Origin: Cardiocondyla obscurior
Lineage: Eukaryota; Arthropoda; Insecta; Hymenoptera; Formicidae
NCBI RefSeq assembly: GCF_019399895.1
Contig: NC_091867.1
Coordinates: 310,001 to 374,000 of the forward strand
Reading direction: 5' to 3'
Length of the DNA stretch: 64,000 bases
The translations under genes were made by a program, and so were the position numbers. Below, one piece after another: positions 33,478 to 46,585 of the stretch; the first letter of the stretch is position 1; every line of letters begins with the position of its first letter. The notes beneath the pieces were generated by a model. The model searched no databases and was not told where the DNA came from. It saw nothing but the letters and a program-made list of their open reading frames with translations.

Positions 33478-36129
33478 TAGGAAACGAAAGGTATTGTGGC
33501 ATCAAATTTTCACTTGCTATTACTTCTGCGTAGAGAACATTGATTACAGAAGCTAGATTGCGTTGCCCGATAGCGTTATTTGCCACATATATTTGGCGCA
33601 CACGGGGCGCTATCTTGAGATTGTCGATCCGTGACGTCATATCGCGTGAGTTGCGTATGTACGCCGGCTGAGTGCCGCTTGGTGATCGCATCGAACCTAG
33701 CCGAGCACGGCCGACCATCCCCGACTCTTGTTTGCTATCTGACCTGCACGCACTATGCGTGTTACAAACCAATGTAAAAACTGAATATTATGCCAAATAT
33801 TATTTTCAATGTATCACGAATTTTTAAGCGGCGGATATGTCGCGGTACTCGTCAGTAGTGTCAATTATTTATACTCTACGCGATCAATATGAGGAATTGA
33901 ATATATTTAATGTACTGATATAACTGATATTTAAAAGAACGCCAAGTATTTAAAGTTCCGTGTAGACACACACATTCGCAGTTTATTATTAAAATTATTA
34001 AGATAAAATAATTTTTTTTAACGTAGAAGAAACCAAGAACAAATATTGCGCGCGAAGCAGGGGTCTGTAATTTTTTTATAAATTATGTAAGAAGTTTATT
34101 CTGACTGCTTAAGTCTGATAAAATATTTTTTATTGCTTACGATGTTGAAATTTCGGCAATATTTTGCTTGTAAAGCGTAATACAGCGACCCCTCTGGTCG
34201 TTAAATCGGAAATGAATTCTTAATCCCGACGCTTTACATCCGCAGCAAATTTGCTATTTGCTTTTTTTCCCCTTGAAAGTAATTCGGATTTTATTACGCG
34301 CGTGATCTGCCGTTACGCGATTAACACCTCGATTTCGTGTGTTGGAAATAAAAGTTCGCACAGATCTGATTTCATTTTACAACAGTCGCATTTGTCGGAC
34401 GCTAATTTTTTTAAGATACGCGTGACTCGAGAAAGAAAAAAAAATGTTACAATGTAAACTTTTAATCAACTTCGCACGTTTTAACCATTTTCTTATTCCA
34501 TTTCTTTTTCATATTTTCTTTCTTCGAAGCTTTAATATCCACCAATAAAACGAGGTGTCGTTTTAAATGCAGAGAACACAGTGCATACAGATCTTGTTAA
34601 AATAATTTCCAGGAAAGCGCGCAACAGTCTCCCATATATCCTAATCGTTTAAGCTGATGAAACTATCCGCTCGTCGCGAGCAGGATCTATTTATCTGGCA
34701 CAAAAGGTCATTTTGCGTTTCACTATTTTCGTTCCGTTTTATTAAGAATGATAAATTCCGGAAGGCGTGTCTCGTTGTGGCGTTTCCGCACCTTATTCCA
34801 CCAGGGGCTCCCGAAATAGCTGGAGAAAAGCCGGATAAAATTTATTCGTTGCGCGCATAGGACGAGCACGTGCACGTGGAACGACTGCACGTCTCGTAGG
34901 TACGCGTGTCAACGAAACCGGGCGGGGGCCCTCGTAGTCACTTTGGCCCTTACGAAAAATCCACAACCCCGATGCCGGCATCGAGGCGCCCTATCGTTTC
35001 GGGTGGTCGTGCGACTGATTCGTATGAATTTGGATGGCACCCGGTGCTGAATAAATCCCGGACGCGGACGCTATCGGGACACAAGATATACGAGACATCC
35101 CTCGCAAACGTGCAGCGGAATTTTATTTTGGCAAAAACTCCCCCGCGCTAAAATGGAGTGTAAATTTATTCGCGGAATTCCGCCGACCATGACTTTTTAA
35201 TTTTCTGCATTAAATATTAAAACGTCACCTGGCGAGTAAACCTTCATTTTAAATTGTAAAAAAGGAAATAATAATAAAAATGCGCCGCGGATAAATTGAA
35301 AAGCGAAGACCTGCTGTTTTTCGTCTGTACGCACAATATCGCGAGCACATCGAACGAAAAGTAAGCTTCAGTCAGTCAAATATATGCACGTTCTTAGAGC
35401 GCGTTTTATAGAAGAAGCTATCGCTTCTTTTTCGATTTCCGGGAATGTATTGCATTCTGTATTCTATGCCGTCGTTTTTGCGAGCCGGTAGGATCAAGAA
35501 AATCTTGACGGAAACTTTGATGGCTCGATGATAGTGGCGCCGTGATGCACGATCAATATCATTTTCATTCAATAGAGGCGAGCTTAAGAAACGCGTCGTC
35601 CATATTAAAAAAAAAAAAGCGCATGAAATTTTCACGCGGACTAGAAAGCATCCGATTACATAAATCGGTAGTTGACAGTATCATATAATTTAATCGTGCA
35701 ATTAGATATATATGATAAACGCTTAAAGACAGTATTCTTCGCGTTTCACTAAAAATATTCAAGGTATATATCTTTATCTCAACAGGCTGCTGTCAAAGTG
35801 AGCATTGACAAAAAAATATACGCTTCTCTCGCCGTTCGCAAAAATCTGTCATATGTTTCGTCGCACGACGGGCCGTCTGATTCGCGGGAATAAATCTCTT
35901 CCAGCAACTCCGGAAAATCCAACGGGGAAAATCCACGTGGTAAATCTAGCCTTCTCCGTCCGTAGATCCACAAGATTTCACGGGTTTTATCGCGTTTCTG
36001 TTAGAGGACTTTTCTCGAATATAGGATTTAAGAAGGGTAAAAGACAAAATGTGCATTCGCATTACGAGATTAGGATTTAGATTAATTTAATTCCCCACCC
36101 AATTCTATCTGCTCGCTCTGTCACGTTGT

Positions 36130-36310
36130 AACGGGCAATTACAATTAGCGCGCATCATCTTCAAAATTATAATTTCGCACGTTATAAACTCCGCTTCCTC
36201 CCGCTTTCCGCGTAACAAGATCCGTCTTCTCATTAACGACGTTTTCGATCGTTCGTGACGCATTAGCAAGAACGTCGAAGTTCCGTCGTAATAACGGACG
36301 AAATTTCGTT
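36130..36310 (-). repeat. Dispersed repeat, copy A
   Basis: About 180 bp, homologous to 37735-37910 (shared words include CGTTATA, CTCATTAA[CT]GAC, TTTTC[GA]AT and TTCGTCGTAA-like sequence). On the minus strand, part of the copy reads VNEKTDLVTRK...YNVRNYNF, parallel to copy B, but with stops before and after it. It is the more decayed copy. Confidence 0.6.
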
Positions 36311-37734
36311 ATTGCAGCGACGTTCTGATTTAATTCCTTAAATGATTAATAATTTAATTTACACAGTCCCACCGCGTTACATATGATCGATTTAACGGAT
36401 TGTACAAGTTCTTTGACCGCGCAAATTTCGTAAAGTCAGAACGAACTAATTCAAAGAGCCACTTGAGAAATAAGAGCGGTCCGAACGGTGGCTGAGAAGC
36501 TGGATGCACGATACTCTTCATCTGTCGGCTTAACCACCTTCCATGTTTCATCTTTCTACACGCGACGTACTTGCGAGCTACCTTCGTCTAAAGTTACACA
36601 AGATTTTTGTTATACAATGTTTTGTAGCCTGTAAAATAAATCGTAATCTTTTTCCTCCGCATCGATGATTCTTCCGTTCTTAATGCCTTCGAGAAGAAAA
36701 AAAGGACAGAGAGAAACATTTGAAAATCTCTTCTTCAATCGTTATCCAAAGATGTTTCAATTTTTTTCTTTTTTTTTTTTTAACTTTTTACTTCAAATTA
36801 CATAAACTGTAAGTCAGTCGGCAAAAAAAGTGCTTCGTTATCGAACGTCACGTCGTTTCTCGCTGCAACGAACTCATCATCTGTGTTAATTATGCATTTG
36901 ATTCACGGTTCACCGCTCGCGATTGCGAATTAGAGCGAGTTATCGAGAGACCATGATTTATCACGATTTCAAATCGACGACAGCAATTATCCGTTGAATC
37001 CGTTTTCGCTGACCTCTCGACGATGGTCCAAATCCACTTTTTCTCTCTCTTTCTCTTTTTTTTTTTTTATTTATTGGATTACCATGCCAAAGAGAGACAT
37101 TGCTTTCGCGTCAAAAAGAACGAACCGGCCGCTAAATTGATGTGCACATTTTCCGATTTGTTCGCAAAACTGTTTCGTTTCTATTCCAGTCCTTTTAACA
37201 CACTTCCTCTTCCGCTCCCTCTGCCCTTTCACCTCTTTTTTTTCCACGACTTTCCTCCAACTCACGTCGTCGTCGAGGAGACTAATGTGAAATCAATTTA
37301 GCTGCGGCAAAAACGCATTTGTCCGCGATACTTTTAATTAACGAGTGGTTCCGTCGGCGGGATCAGAGAATTCTAATTGGCACGAGACTGGAACGCGAGA
37401 TGAATGGGCAAACCCGTTCGATGCACCCGATACTACTCGAGAATAAACTCGTTCTATACAAATAGATCGCGCGAGCAAAGAAGATATTTTCTACACCCTC
37501 GTCGACGATCGGAAATAAGTCTTGGAATTAGTTTAATTATTTAGAGAGATTTATTGCTGTTCCTCTGATTACCGATTGTCGCCGACAAAGCTTTATTCGG
37601 AGGTATCCGAAGGTAGAGTCCCGCGAATGACCGTTAGGAAACTTCTAATGAAGACTTAAGACGTCACGTTACGGGATTAAAATTCCGTTTAATTTGATAT
37701 CTTCTGGAAATTTTAGCTGCCTTCGTTGTTTTGC

Positions 37735-37910
37735 TTTAACAAGCGCAATTAGCTTGTAACATCTTGAAATAATAGTTTCGCGCGTTATATATGCTGTTTC
37801 GTTCCAGCTTCCACGCAACAGAATCTGTCGTCTCATTAATGACATTTTCAATTGTGCGAGATATATAAGCGTCGTGCCAGTGTTTCGTCGTAACACCAGA
37901 GACGAGTTTC
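37735..37910 (-). repeat. Dispersed repeat, copy B, with open minus-strand frame
   Basis: Homologous to 36130-36310. On the minus strand the whole copy is open and reads ...HDAYISRTIENVINETTD followed by SVAWKLERNSIYNARNYYF and KMLQANC. It forms the C-terminal part of a longer frame (38332-37736) whose other part has no visible domain. It is probably a fragment of an old mobile element; no family recognised. Confidence 0.55.
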
Positions 37911-40900
37911 TCTAAATTCTGAATTAGGTGGGTTACGATTCCGGGTTTGCAGCATCCCCTCGCGCTATTAACGCAATCGGATCTGAAAGCGCGTGTCTCT
38001 AAGATTATATTTAACGTCATCGTGTATGCGCGAAGGACAAGTAAGCCGCGAAGGCTCCCGCAGTATCCTGCTTTTTCCGAGACGAGACCCCCCGACGCAT
38101 TGTATTGTACATCTCTTCTCGTAAGATGCTCGCCGCGCCTGCACTCGTTTGATTTTCCCAGTCTCTTTCGCGAGACGGAACGCAAACCTCTTCCGACAAT
38201 CCATTCCCCGGTGTCCCCGACGAGGAAAATGCACGGCGGTCCATTCGTTCGTCCGTCTGTATGCTTGTGATCGGGCTGACGTACTGCGGCGTCCGGTGTC
38301 CTCAGTCGTGAAAGGCGGCGCACGTGTAGCACGTGTCACGTCTGACGTGAGCCATCGGTCACGGACGGGAGACACGTATCTCGGAAGCTGCGCGTCCTAT
38401 CTCGCGCCACCCCCACCGTTCGCTAGCTGCACAGAATCCCCCGATGCACATCTCTCGGTGTCGCCGTATGCGCGCGATGCAGCCGGACGGGGAATTGCAT
38501 CGCGCGGATCGCTGAATACCGAACGCGGATCCCCCTCGAGGGGATCGCTGAATACTGAAATGCCGCGCGAAATATTGTTTTTTCGATCGCGCGCGTGTAA
38601 CCTGCGACTGGCACGCGCACGCTAATTCTTCCCATTGCGAACGCATGGAATGGAACTTCCCCGAGAGCCGATGCGCCGCTCACGAAATCCCGATTAGCGT
38701 TTGGTAGAGCTTTTGCATTCTATTTCATTCAAATCCACCGACTCGCGCAAAGCAAACGTATTGCATGGAGTGGCAAATAAAGTCCCGATAAATCGCGAAA
38801 GATAGTGGCGTAATCACTCTGTCGGCTGGTAGTGCTGGATTAGCTGTTCCGACTCTGATGTATTAGCGCGCGGCTACACGTTTTCATCAGTCTAAAACAT
38901 GTAATTTATTTTTGCACGCCGGTCATCTAAAGTTGCAGCGCACGGAATTACAGTAGGGTGACAGGTGTCATATATTTCCAACGTCCGACGCGGCCTTTGC
39001 GCTCGTGAAACATCCGGCGTCGGGCCAACGCGTCTACTTCATTAAAAGTTTGGTAATTAGCATTTTTATTCAGTTTTCAAACTTTACAAGCTCTGAGCCA
39101 TCCGTGCCTCTCGATATACGCTCGTGCATAAAGAAAGTCGCGCGGACGGCCTCGTCGCAGCTATAAACACGAACAAGTTTCGCAGCCCGTGACAAGGATT
39201 TATCTTACCGGCCAGTTGTAGCCACGAACAAATTTGCATTTCGAACTGACGGGCGTTGTTTTTCACCCGATCGAGAAACTCTATCTTTCATCACGAACAA
39301 CTTCTATCGCAGCGAGCCAAGACTGCAAACTCCGATCGCGTCAATCTCGTGATGCGCTTCTTCGATCTCGAGCAGAAACGGTTTATGTGATCGCCGCCTG
39401 TTAAAAATGAAACACGCTGTTCACACGTCGACTGTGCACGGCCACGGTTACGTGAAAGATTCAGGAACCGTTGGATTTCTCCTCGGAAACGACGATTACG
39501 GTGGGGGTGGGGGGAGGCACCGAAATTCTTAAGATCGAACGCCAAGACAGCCCGCGTCGGTCAAACGAAGAAGAAAACGCCGGAAGTGCTGGCTGCGCGA
39601 AATAAAACTCGGTCGTGGCTCATCCGGCCGGTACCTCTCTTATTCCGCTATCGAGATCCACAATACGAAAGTACGTGTGCGAGACACGTTTCGTGGTAAC
39701 GTCTTTCTTCACGTATTCGGGGCGAGACGTAAAACGAGTCGTGCGTTGCGTCCACCGGAAGGAGACCGGACACCCGATATTACATGGTTTCGTGCACGGA
39801 CCACTTGAGCCTTCGTCCCTCTCTGCTTCCTTTGTAACGAGTATACCACGCAGTAAGAAACACACGCGATGCACCGATTTCTTATCACGGTCGCGTGTCA
39901 CCGACGTACACGTGCGACAAGACTCTCGTTATGACAGTCGTTATGATACACGCGGCCAATAACATCTTCGCTGGACACCGGCGCACGAAATATGTCGATC
40001 AAAAATCCAATTCCGCGTTTACATAAAATATGGAATGCCAGTAACTACGTAATTAACTTTCCGCTTGGACCCACGGTGCAATAATGAACGTTTCACGGGG
40101 GCGAACGGTCGCGTTACATCGAAATGAATTGTAAGGCATTTAGGCGACACGCAGAAAATGGACATGTATATCTAGGACGCGAGAAAAAAATTTTAGTATT
40201 TTTTTTTTTCTATTCATGCAGCGTATCTAGGCAACATTTCCTCGTGGAAAGTAAAAATCTTGCGCAGCAATAAAAATCGCACGAATAGAAGAAGTCTCTC
40301 TCTTGGAACGCTTAAACTTAGTTGAGTTTCGTTAATCGTTAAATTAAAAATGCGATTATTTTGTACATATTACGCGGCTCACTTTCTCAGTCGGACAAAT
40401 TAATTTTTGCGGGATTTCTCTGATTGAGATATACAAAAGAAAAAAGAAAGGGGATGGGATATTCATCTCTAGTCGTAATTCTTGTTTCTCTTTAGGCGAG
40501 AACGATAGCGCTTGCTACTCGGGGTAGTGAGGGCGATAAAAAAGAAAGATACGGGACAAGAAAGATACGGGAAGTCAGGAAAGTGGAGCAGCAGCGGGAG
40601 GGCGAAAGAAGACGAAGGGTACACGACGAAGGCGGATCTTACGGCACCCTAACCGCCGACATAATTCCTGGTAACTCGGCTCCCTGCGTCGAGGACAGAA
40701 CGGTTTCCCACTGTTAATCTGGCTAATGACGGCCGTCGAGCGGTGGCGATCATTATTTTCGCAATACCTTTTCGCGAGTACTCGTGAAACCGAGCCGCTC
40801 GTTTATATCCATCACGAATACCTCTTCGTCATAAACGTGTCATCATCGTCGGAGTCTCCGAAATGATCTTTCATGAATAACGCGACGAGAAGCCTTCAAT

Positions 40901-43900
40901 TTCACCAACGATCATCGTGGCGATAAACGTCTTTATTTTCTCAAGGGAAAAATGTCTTATCTCACCCGTGATTAATCGTCCCAACAATAATTACACTTTT
41001 AATTTTCTTAAGACGCCGGGATTACAATACAATACATTCAGCGAGGAGATAAAAATGCTTTTAGAAGATAGAATTGAGACACAGAACGCGCGGAGCGAAT
41101 ATTCCCGTATTCTTTCAACGATATTTTCTACAAGAAGCGGAAAATGAAGCAAGTTGCGAGAGCACTCGCGCCGAATGTAGCAACGTATCAATGTCTGTTT
41201 CAAAGCGGTTTTCGCAGCTTCTCGAACTCCTTAGGTTCGATTGCTTCCAAACTGTATGCACACTTTGAAACTCTTCTATGTGATACGCGTATCACGAATT
41301 GCAGGAAGGATCGTCAGCCGACTAGCACATCGGCGCTAACTTTCGGAAACTTTCAAACACGCAAAATCTCGGGTAAACTAGTTCTCCGCGTGAAATTCTT
41401 TATTCACTCAAGACATTTGCAATTTTGAAGGGTTATCAATTTTTTGTTCTTTGCTGTTTTAACCGTAACTTCTGAACAAATGCACGAATTTTTTCATTAC
41501 TTAAATTTATTAAATTTGTACATGAAGCTATAATATGTAAGTATATAACTTAGCGGACGACTTTAGAAAGTTAGTGCTGTAAATTAATGCCGGATATTTG
41601 TTTAACTAATTTATAATTTTGAATTTAAAATATTAGAGGAATAAATATTTTATTTAAAATAATTATTAAAAAAAAATATATATATATTATATCAAACTAT
41701 TACATGCTATAGGTAGAAATGTGATTGATGTGCAAGTAATGTGAGTTCCGTTATCTAACGTCCGCTAGATATTTCTTTATTAGTTCACGTAGATAAATTC
41801 CGGTAAAAGTGCTGATTAAATTGGCTCGTCGGCTATCGAAAGAGTTATAAAGATAAAGACGAACGTCTGGTAAGTAGTGCTCCTACAAAAGTTGGAAACC
41901 AGTGAAAACGGAAAAAACGTGGAACCGTTTATCTCCACCAGTGGGAGGGGATAGGGTACGATGCAAGAAGATTGGACATCTCGGTAGAGTTAGAGGTATA
42001 ATAATTTGTTCAAGTACCACGCGAAGACCCGCGGAGCAACGGAAAAGTTTTAGGAATTATAAAGAAACGTGCTCGCGAAGAATGTTTGCCAAAAGATATA
42101 ATTGGTTTGTGTCGAATCGAAAGAGGGATTAATTTTCGATATCACTTATTGATAGAAGTGGATTCGGCGCAAATATGTGTTATCACTTTCTGACTCGACA
42201 CATTTTTTAAAATAAAAATTTTCTTTTCTTTTAGTTATATTAACTTGGAAATTGATACGTGTTGTAATTTTCATCTCGTCTGTTCGCAACTTTACATTTC
42301 TTTGTAAACAAATGTCCGATTGTTAATAACAGTATTTAAAATCAAACATAGCAATCCCGATTTTTATATAACGGCCAATTTCATTTATTTGAATTATTAG
42401 TCTTACTTTTCGCCTTTTCATTGTACCCTTCATCGTGATTTAAAAGCTAAATCGCCCCTTTTATATGCGTGTATACCGTTACGCGAATCTAATCGTTAAA
42501 AGGTTTCCACGGAAACGTATTTCAATCGAATGTTGACGATATGCCCCCGGCAATTTAAATCTCGAGCGTATCGAGAGATCCGGTCGAGCGGACACGTATA
42601 TCTCGTAATTTAACTTCTAGTGGCGCTTTTATCCACTAGCGATTTACGGTTTGTATCTTTCCCCACATTCATCAAATACACGCGGACTTCTACGGGCAGT
42701 AATATCATATTTGAAATTGCAAAAGAAAAATGCATTACGTAAAAATCCGTAATTTGTTCAAATCTTCTCACATTACTTAAAACTGTAAATTTTGCAACAT
42801 AAATTTTGCCTCTGCAAATTACATTGACTAAAAGTGTGCTTATAACAGTAAGGAAAATCGTAATTATCTTTCATTTACGAGTTTCCTCTATTAATCCTGA
42901 CGTTCCCCATTTAGATGCCGAGAAACTTCGTTGCGCTTAATTCCCTCGGATTATAATTTAATCAACGTGAGTATCACGAAGATAACGCAGTTGTTTAAAC
43001 GTACGTAATGTGTTTACAAATGAATAATAGTGTTTGAATATCAAGACTGAAGTTATTTCCGACTCTTTAATTTTTATCGTGCATACTTTTTCAAACGAAA
43101 TAATTTTATCGACGCGAATCAAATAATTGAGACATTTATGATAAATCGTAGTATTATCTTCAACGTCCGGTAACGAAATAACAGTAAAGCTCAATTGGTA
43201 CAATCTATTCTCGCTGCAGCTTTTCAAGCGTTCATTAATCCATGATATCCGTTCGAGCATCAATCATCTCTCAACAACAATCGGCCGAGAGGACGATAGT
43301 CATTGTTAACGCTTTCGCGAACGTCCACGGGGCGTATTGCTAACGAGATAATGCCAAAAGTGTTAATGACGAATCTGGGTTAACGATCGGACCCAGGGTT
43401 ACGTCAAGACCTCGAAGAAATCTCTCAGGGAAGATGAGAGTGGCGAACGAGAGGACACGCCGGATGAAAGAGCGCAGGGGATAAAGGCGGTACCCGAGGC
43501 CAAAAATTAAACGACCGAGAGTTCGATTACAGCTGCACGTTCTCCGCTCGGAAAGCCATCGACCGTTTCCTCCGCGCCGCGCTTCCGCCAAGCGGCTGCG
43601 TCGTTATTCGAACAAAGGACGAGAGTCACGCCAGAAAACGAATTCTGCAGCTCGCTCGACGAGGAGAGACGGTCTCTTACGGGATCACGAGTGGCGAACG
43701 GTATCCGAAGGCTCTCGCGGGCTGGAAAAGTCACGGGATGAGAAAAAATTGCCAAACAGCTGTCGCGCGATTGCAAGCTCCGGGGCTTTACTTTTTCTCG
43801 TCGCCGCGATATATATTTAGAAATACACGCAGTTCGCAATTCTCCTCTTTTTATTCGCTTACTTTTCTCTATTTCCTCGAGCTACGTGAAAGTTATTGTA

Positions 43901-46117
43901 CGATTCGCCGTTCGCTATTTCCGATAGATTCGCGCGAGGTGGCACGAATTCGGGAGGGGAAACGAAACGTGGGTTCTTCGACGTTTCGCGGCGTACAATC
44001 GCACGTACTTCTTCGTCGCGTATCGCTCTTCTGCGTCTCGGGAGGTCGGCTGCAATCTGCGCGCGGGCACACATTAAATACGATCCCCGGCGCGCTATTA
44101 AATGCTGCACGCGCCTTCATCAGCTGTCTGAACGGATGGATGAGCACGGAGGAGCCCGGGAGATTTGCTGAGGTATCCGCGTGCGCACGATAATATGAAA
44201 CCCGATCGAAATGCACCGTTCCTGCAGTTCACGTTGCGAACGGGCGTAAAGGTGCGACGATACGTTTCCCGAAGAATAATTCACTTTTGTGATCGCGTTG
44301 CCGGCGCGCGAACGCTAACGAAGTTCTCCCGTTATACGAGGATGCTGTATAAATCGCGTTTACGGCGCTAAATTTAATGCATTCGCGGGTTCGCTCGCTC
44401 TTGAGCACCGCGCGCGTCTTCATTCGCTTCTTCCACAACCGAATGCACAGGCGGGGCGCGTATAATGTGGCGCCGTGGCAGCGACGAGGGCATACGGGAA
44501 GTATAACAACGCGGCGTATTATATGGCAACGTTCGTTTGCGGTTAATTAAGATTTAACAACTTTCATGGTAAACCCGGCCACTCGAAATGCTCGCTTCTT
44601 CTCACGCTCGCCGTGGAAAATCGCATTCTTTTGTGGTAGCGATGTTAATTATAACACGTGGGCGTTAGGGTTCCGCCGGAAACACTTCTACGAATGCTAT
44701 AGTCGAGTGTGTGATTTATAACATAAAGAAGAAACTGACAAAAAAAAAAAAAAAAAAAGAGGTGAAAAAGAAGGAGATGTATTCCCTTTTTTTCCGCGTC
44801 ATGTGTGCTAACTACGAGCAGACCGGCAATGAGAGAAGCGCGACTATGATTTGAGCACGCACGACGCGATGCAACGGAAGCTGCAAGGAAAACACGGTAA
44901 CAAAACCGGCTTAACGCTCGGCGCTACGTGTGTTTTCTGGGGAGAGGGGGAGAGGAAAAAATTGCAGAAAACAAAACCGAAGAAAAAAAAACGCGGATTT
45001 GTACAACCGGGATGCAGGCGTACGAAATCGCACGCAGAGCGAACGAAACGATCCGGGCTAAGCTACCGCCGGTTCGATCGAAATGCAAGAAAACGTATGA
45101 TTGCGCGGCGATCCGCGCACGAATCCCTCGATTTCTAATTAGCGCTCGTTACATGCACCGGTAGACTCGACGATCGAGTCCGTTATCCCGGCCGGCGATC
45201 GACGCTTGAAATGTTGAAACGGCGAGTTCGATGTCTCGCTAATTGCGCGGCGACCGAAACCGCGACTCCGGAGCTCGGTCTCGACTTGGCGCGGACGAGG
45301 AAGACGTTGATTATCGGCGCCACAAATCGCAACTCGTACTCGTCGGTTTGCGTTTCTCTCGGCAGCACGAGCGGGTGCGCAAAAGGTCGGTTCGCGGACG
45401 TTGCTAAGCGATCGGGCGTCATCGCGAGCGGTGCCTCGACCAAGCCGTTTAACCGCTATCCTTCGCGTTAATCCCGGGCGACGGTTAAACAAGACCGCGA
45501 GAAGCGTAGAACGCGGGATATCGGTCGCGGGCAAGAAACCGCCGGTGCATTCGGCGAAATCCCAGCAAAAAAAACCGAGTCGCGGACACGCGGAACGGCG
45601 GTGGCACCGTCATCACCGTTGCCCGCTGATGTGTTAACGACAGGAATGCGGTTCGATTTTTGCGTTACTCGCTCGGCTGGTGACTCGCCACGGTGGTGCA
45701 CTCTCGTACACGCATGTTTGGCGGCGCGATGACGTGCCCGACTGTCGGCTCTCTTGTTGCCGACTGCCTCGCACAAGGTGGAAATACCGCCGTCTCCTTT
45801 TTTTCTCCTGAGAACCGGCCGCCTTCCGTTCCCGGTTTCGAGTGCCCGGCACTCGAGGGGATATAACGTACGCCGGAGTGCAAAGGTCCCGCGATACGGC
45901 GATTATTTTGCGTTCTTAATATTAATTCCATTTCGAGAATAGCCGCCCGACGGGCTCGCCACCTGCTGTATATTTCATTGCGCGCGACAGGACCGATCGG
46001 AATAAAGTGAATTATTTCGAAATATTAAAAGATAGATGATTGAGATATTATCGTGGCGCGTTTGCGCTCGTTCACTCTGGCTTCCCGAGTTAATTGCGCG
46101 TTCTCCGCTTGTTGCAG

Positions 46118-46224
46118 GAAACATCAGGACCAAGGCGGTGCTCGACGTCGAGACGAAGAGGGGATACTGGTTGACCGTTTACGCCCAGGATCACGGAGTG
46201 GTTCCTCTGAGCTCGAGTCTACAG
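46118..46224 (+). CDS. kug: Fat-like (FAT1/kugelei-type) cadherin, internal exon
   Basis: Fat-like cadherins are giant single-pass membrane proteins that organise planar polarity and actin at basal cell surfaces (in the fly, in rotating follicle cells). This 107-bp exon has an acceptor CTTGTTGCAG and donor CAG|GTAAGT. Two leading bases complete a Gly codon and 35 codons follow: NIRTKAVLDVE, then GYWLTVYAQDHGVVPLSS. This is the last part of a cadherin repeat and closely resembles the FAT1/Fat-like segment containing YWLTVYA-D-GVVPLSS. It ends in phase 0 and joins the next exon in the middle of the final beta strand (SLQ|VYVEV). The exon encoding the start of this repeat was not found in the window. 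Confidence 0.9.
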
Positions 46225-46380
46225 GTAAGTTCCAACAATTATTGTAAATTACGTACAGCGACTACCAGAGAATGAAATAAAAAGTAAAAAAAGAGGATTA
46301 AAAAAAATGTTAATAAACGCGCAGCAGTTTTGTTTTACGGCATAATTAGACGGCACTTTTTTCTTCCCACGCGTGTGCAG
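46225..46380 (+). other. Intron between cadherin exons (156 bp)
   Basis: A short GT-AG intron, GTAAGTTCC...GCGTGTGCAG, phase 0. Its small size contrasts with the intron on either side of this exon pair. Confidence 0.9.
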
Positions 46381-46585
46381 GTTTACGTCGAAGTGCTAGA
46401 CGAGAACGATAACACGCCGCTAACCGAGCTCCCAGTTTACTATCCATCCGTGCCGGAAAATTCGCCCGCCAGCGTGAGTGTTCTGCAGATCCGCGCCTTT
46501 GATCGCGATGTCTCACCGCAGCAATTCGTCTTTACCATCAGCAGCGGCAATCCAGAGGGTTATTTTCTCATCAACTCCACCACCG
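46381..46585 (+). CDS. kug: Fat-like cadherin, internal exon with the calcium-binding linker
   Basis: A 205-bp exon, entered in phase 0, reading 68 codons plus one base before GTAAGT. It begins VYVEVLDENDNTP, with DENDN as the canonical inter-repeat calcium-binding motif (DxNDN). The next repeat starts PVYYPSVPENSP with the expected PEN calcium ligand, then SVLQIRAFDRD (the DRD/DxD-type ligand position), and strands FVFTISSGNPEGYFLINSTTG. This order and spacing match one full EC linker and the first two thirds of an EC repeat. The P-VYYP, ENSP and AFD-D words are characteristic of FAT1/Fat-like rather than of classical cadherins or Dachsous. The reading frame is intact. Confidence 0.95.

Larger units (their letters stand above)
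31536..33780. repeat. Cluster of diverged tandem duplicates containing exon-like units
   Basis: Several segments are clearly homologous to each other. Anchor 1 (ACGAAATAA[AT]TGCCG followed by TTCTA[CT]G...AAGTTT...CTTACTGATATT-type sequence) occurs near 31929, 32827 and 33412. Anchor 2 (TGTAGT[CA][GC]TCACTG[CT]TGAAAA) occurs near 32239 and 32480. Anchor 3 (TTCT[AC]CGCGAC...) occurs near 32320 and 32605. Spacing is irregular (about 260-900 bp), so the cluster arose by several nested duplications. Minus-strand splice-donor words lie at matching places in copies one and two (GTAAGC at 32032, GTAAGTG at 32934) but are broken in copy three (CAAGTG). The divergence implies an old event. I cannot name the family. 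Confidence 0.75.
33781..46117. other. Non-coding region, probably intron of the Fat-like gene
   Basis: More than 12 kb upstream of the first cadherin exon. I found no upstream cadherin exon: no DxND[NH] linker, no ENxP, and no plus-strand frame with alternating cadherin strands. Frames in the GC-richer parts (37950-38650, 43700-44200, 44850-45800) are open on both strands and Arg-rich, so they are dismissed. One pair of dispersed repeats is listed separately. Homopolymer runs (A-run about 44740-44758, T-runs near 36770 and 40200) and an AT run at about 41675-41690 are present. Confidence 0.5.

Noticed and set aside
37736..38332. 198-codon minus-strand frame as a complete gene
   Set aside because: Only its C-terminal part shows repeat-derived, protein-like conservation; the remainder is Arg-rich with an equally open plus strand.
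41902..42193. CKKIGH zinc-knuckle-like word and a 62-codon stop-free frame
   Set aside because: Only part of a knuckle pattern is present, the open stretch has no ATG, and stop-free stretches of this length are expected by chance.
45100..45950. Several open frames on both strands in a GC-rich block
   Set aside because: Mutually antisense, Arg/Ala-rich, no domain, no codon pattern like the nearby cadherin exons.
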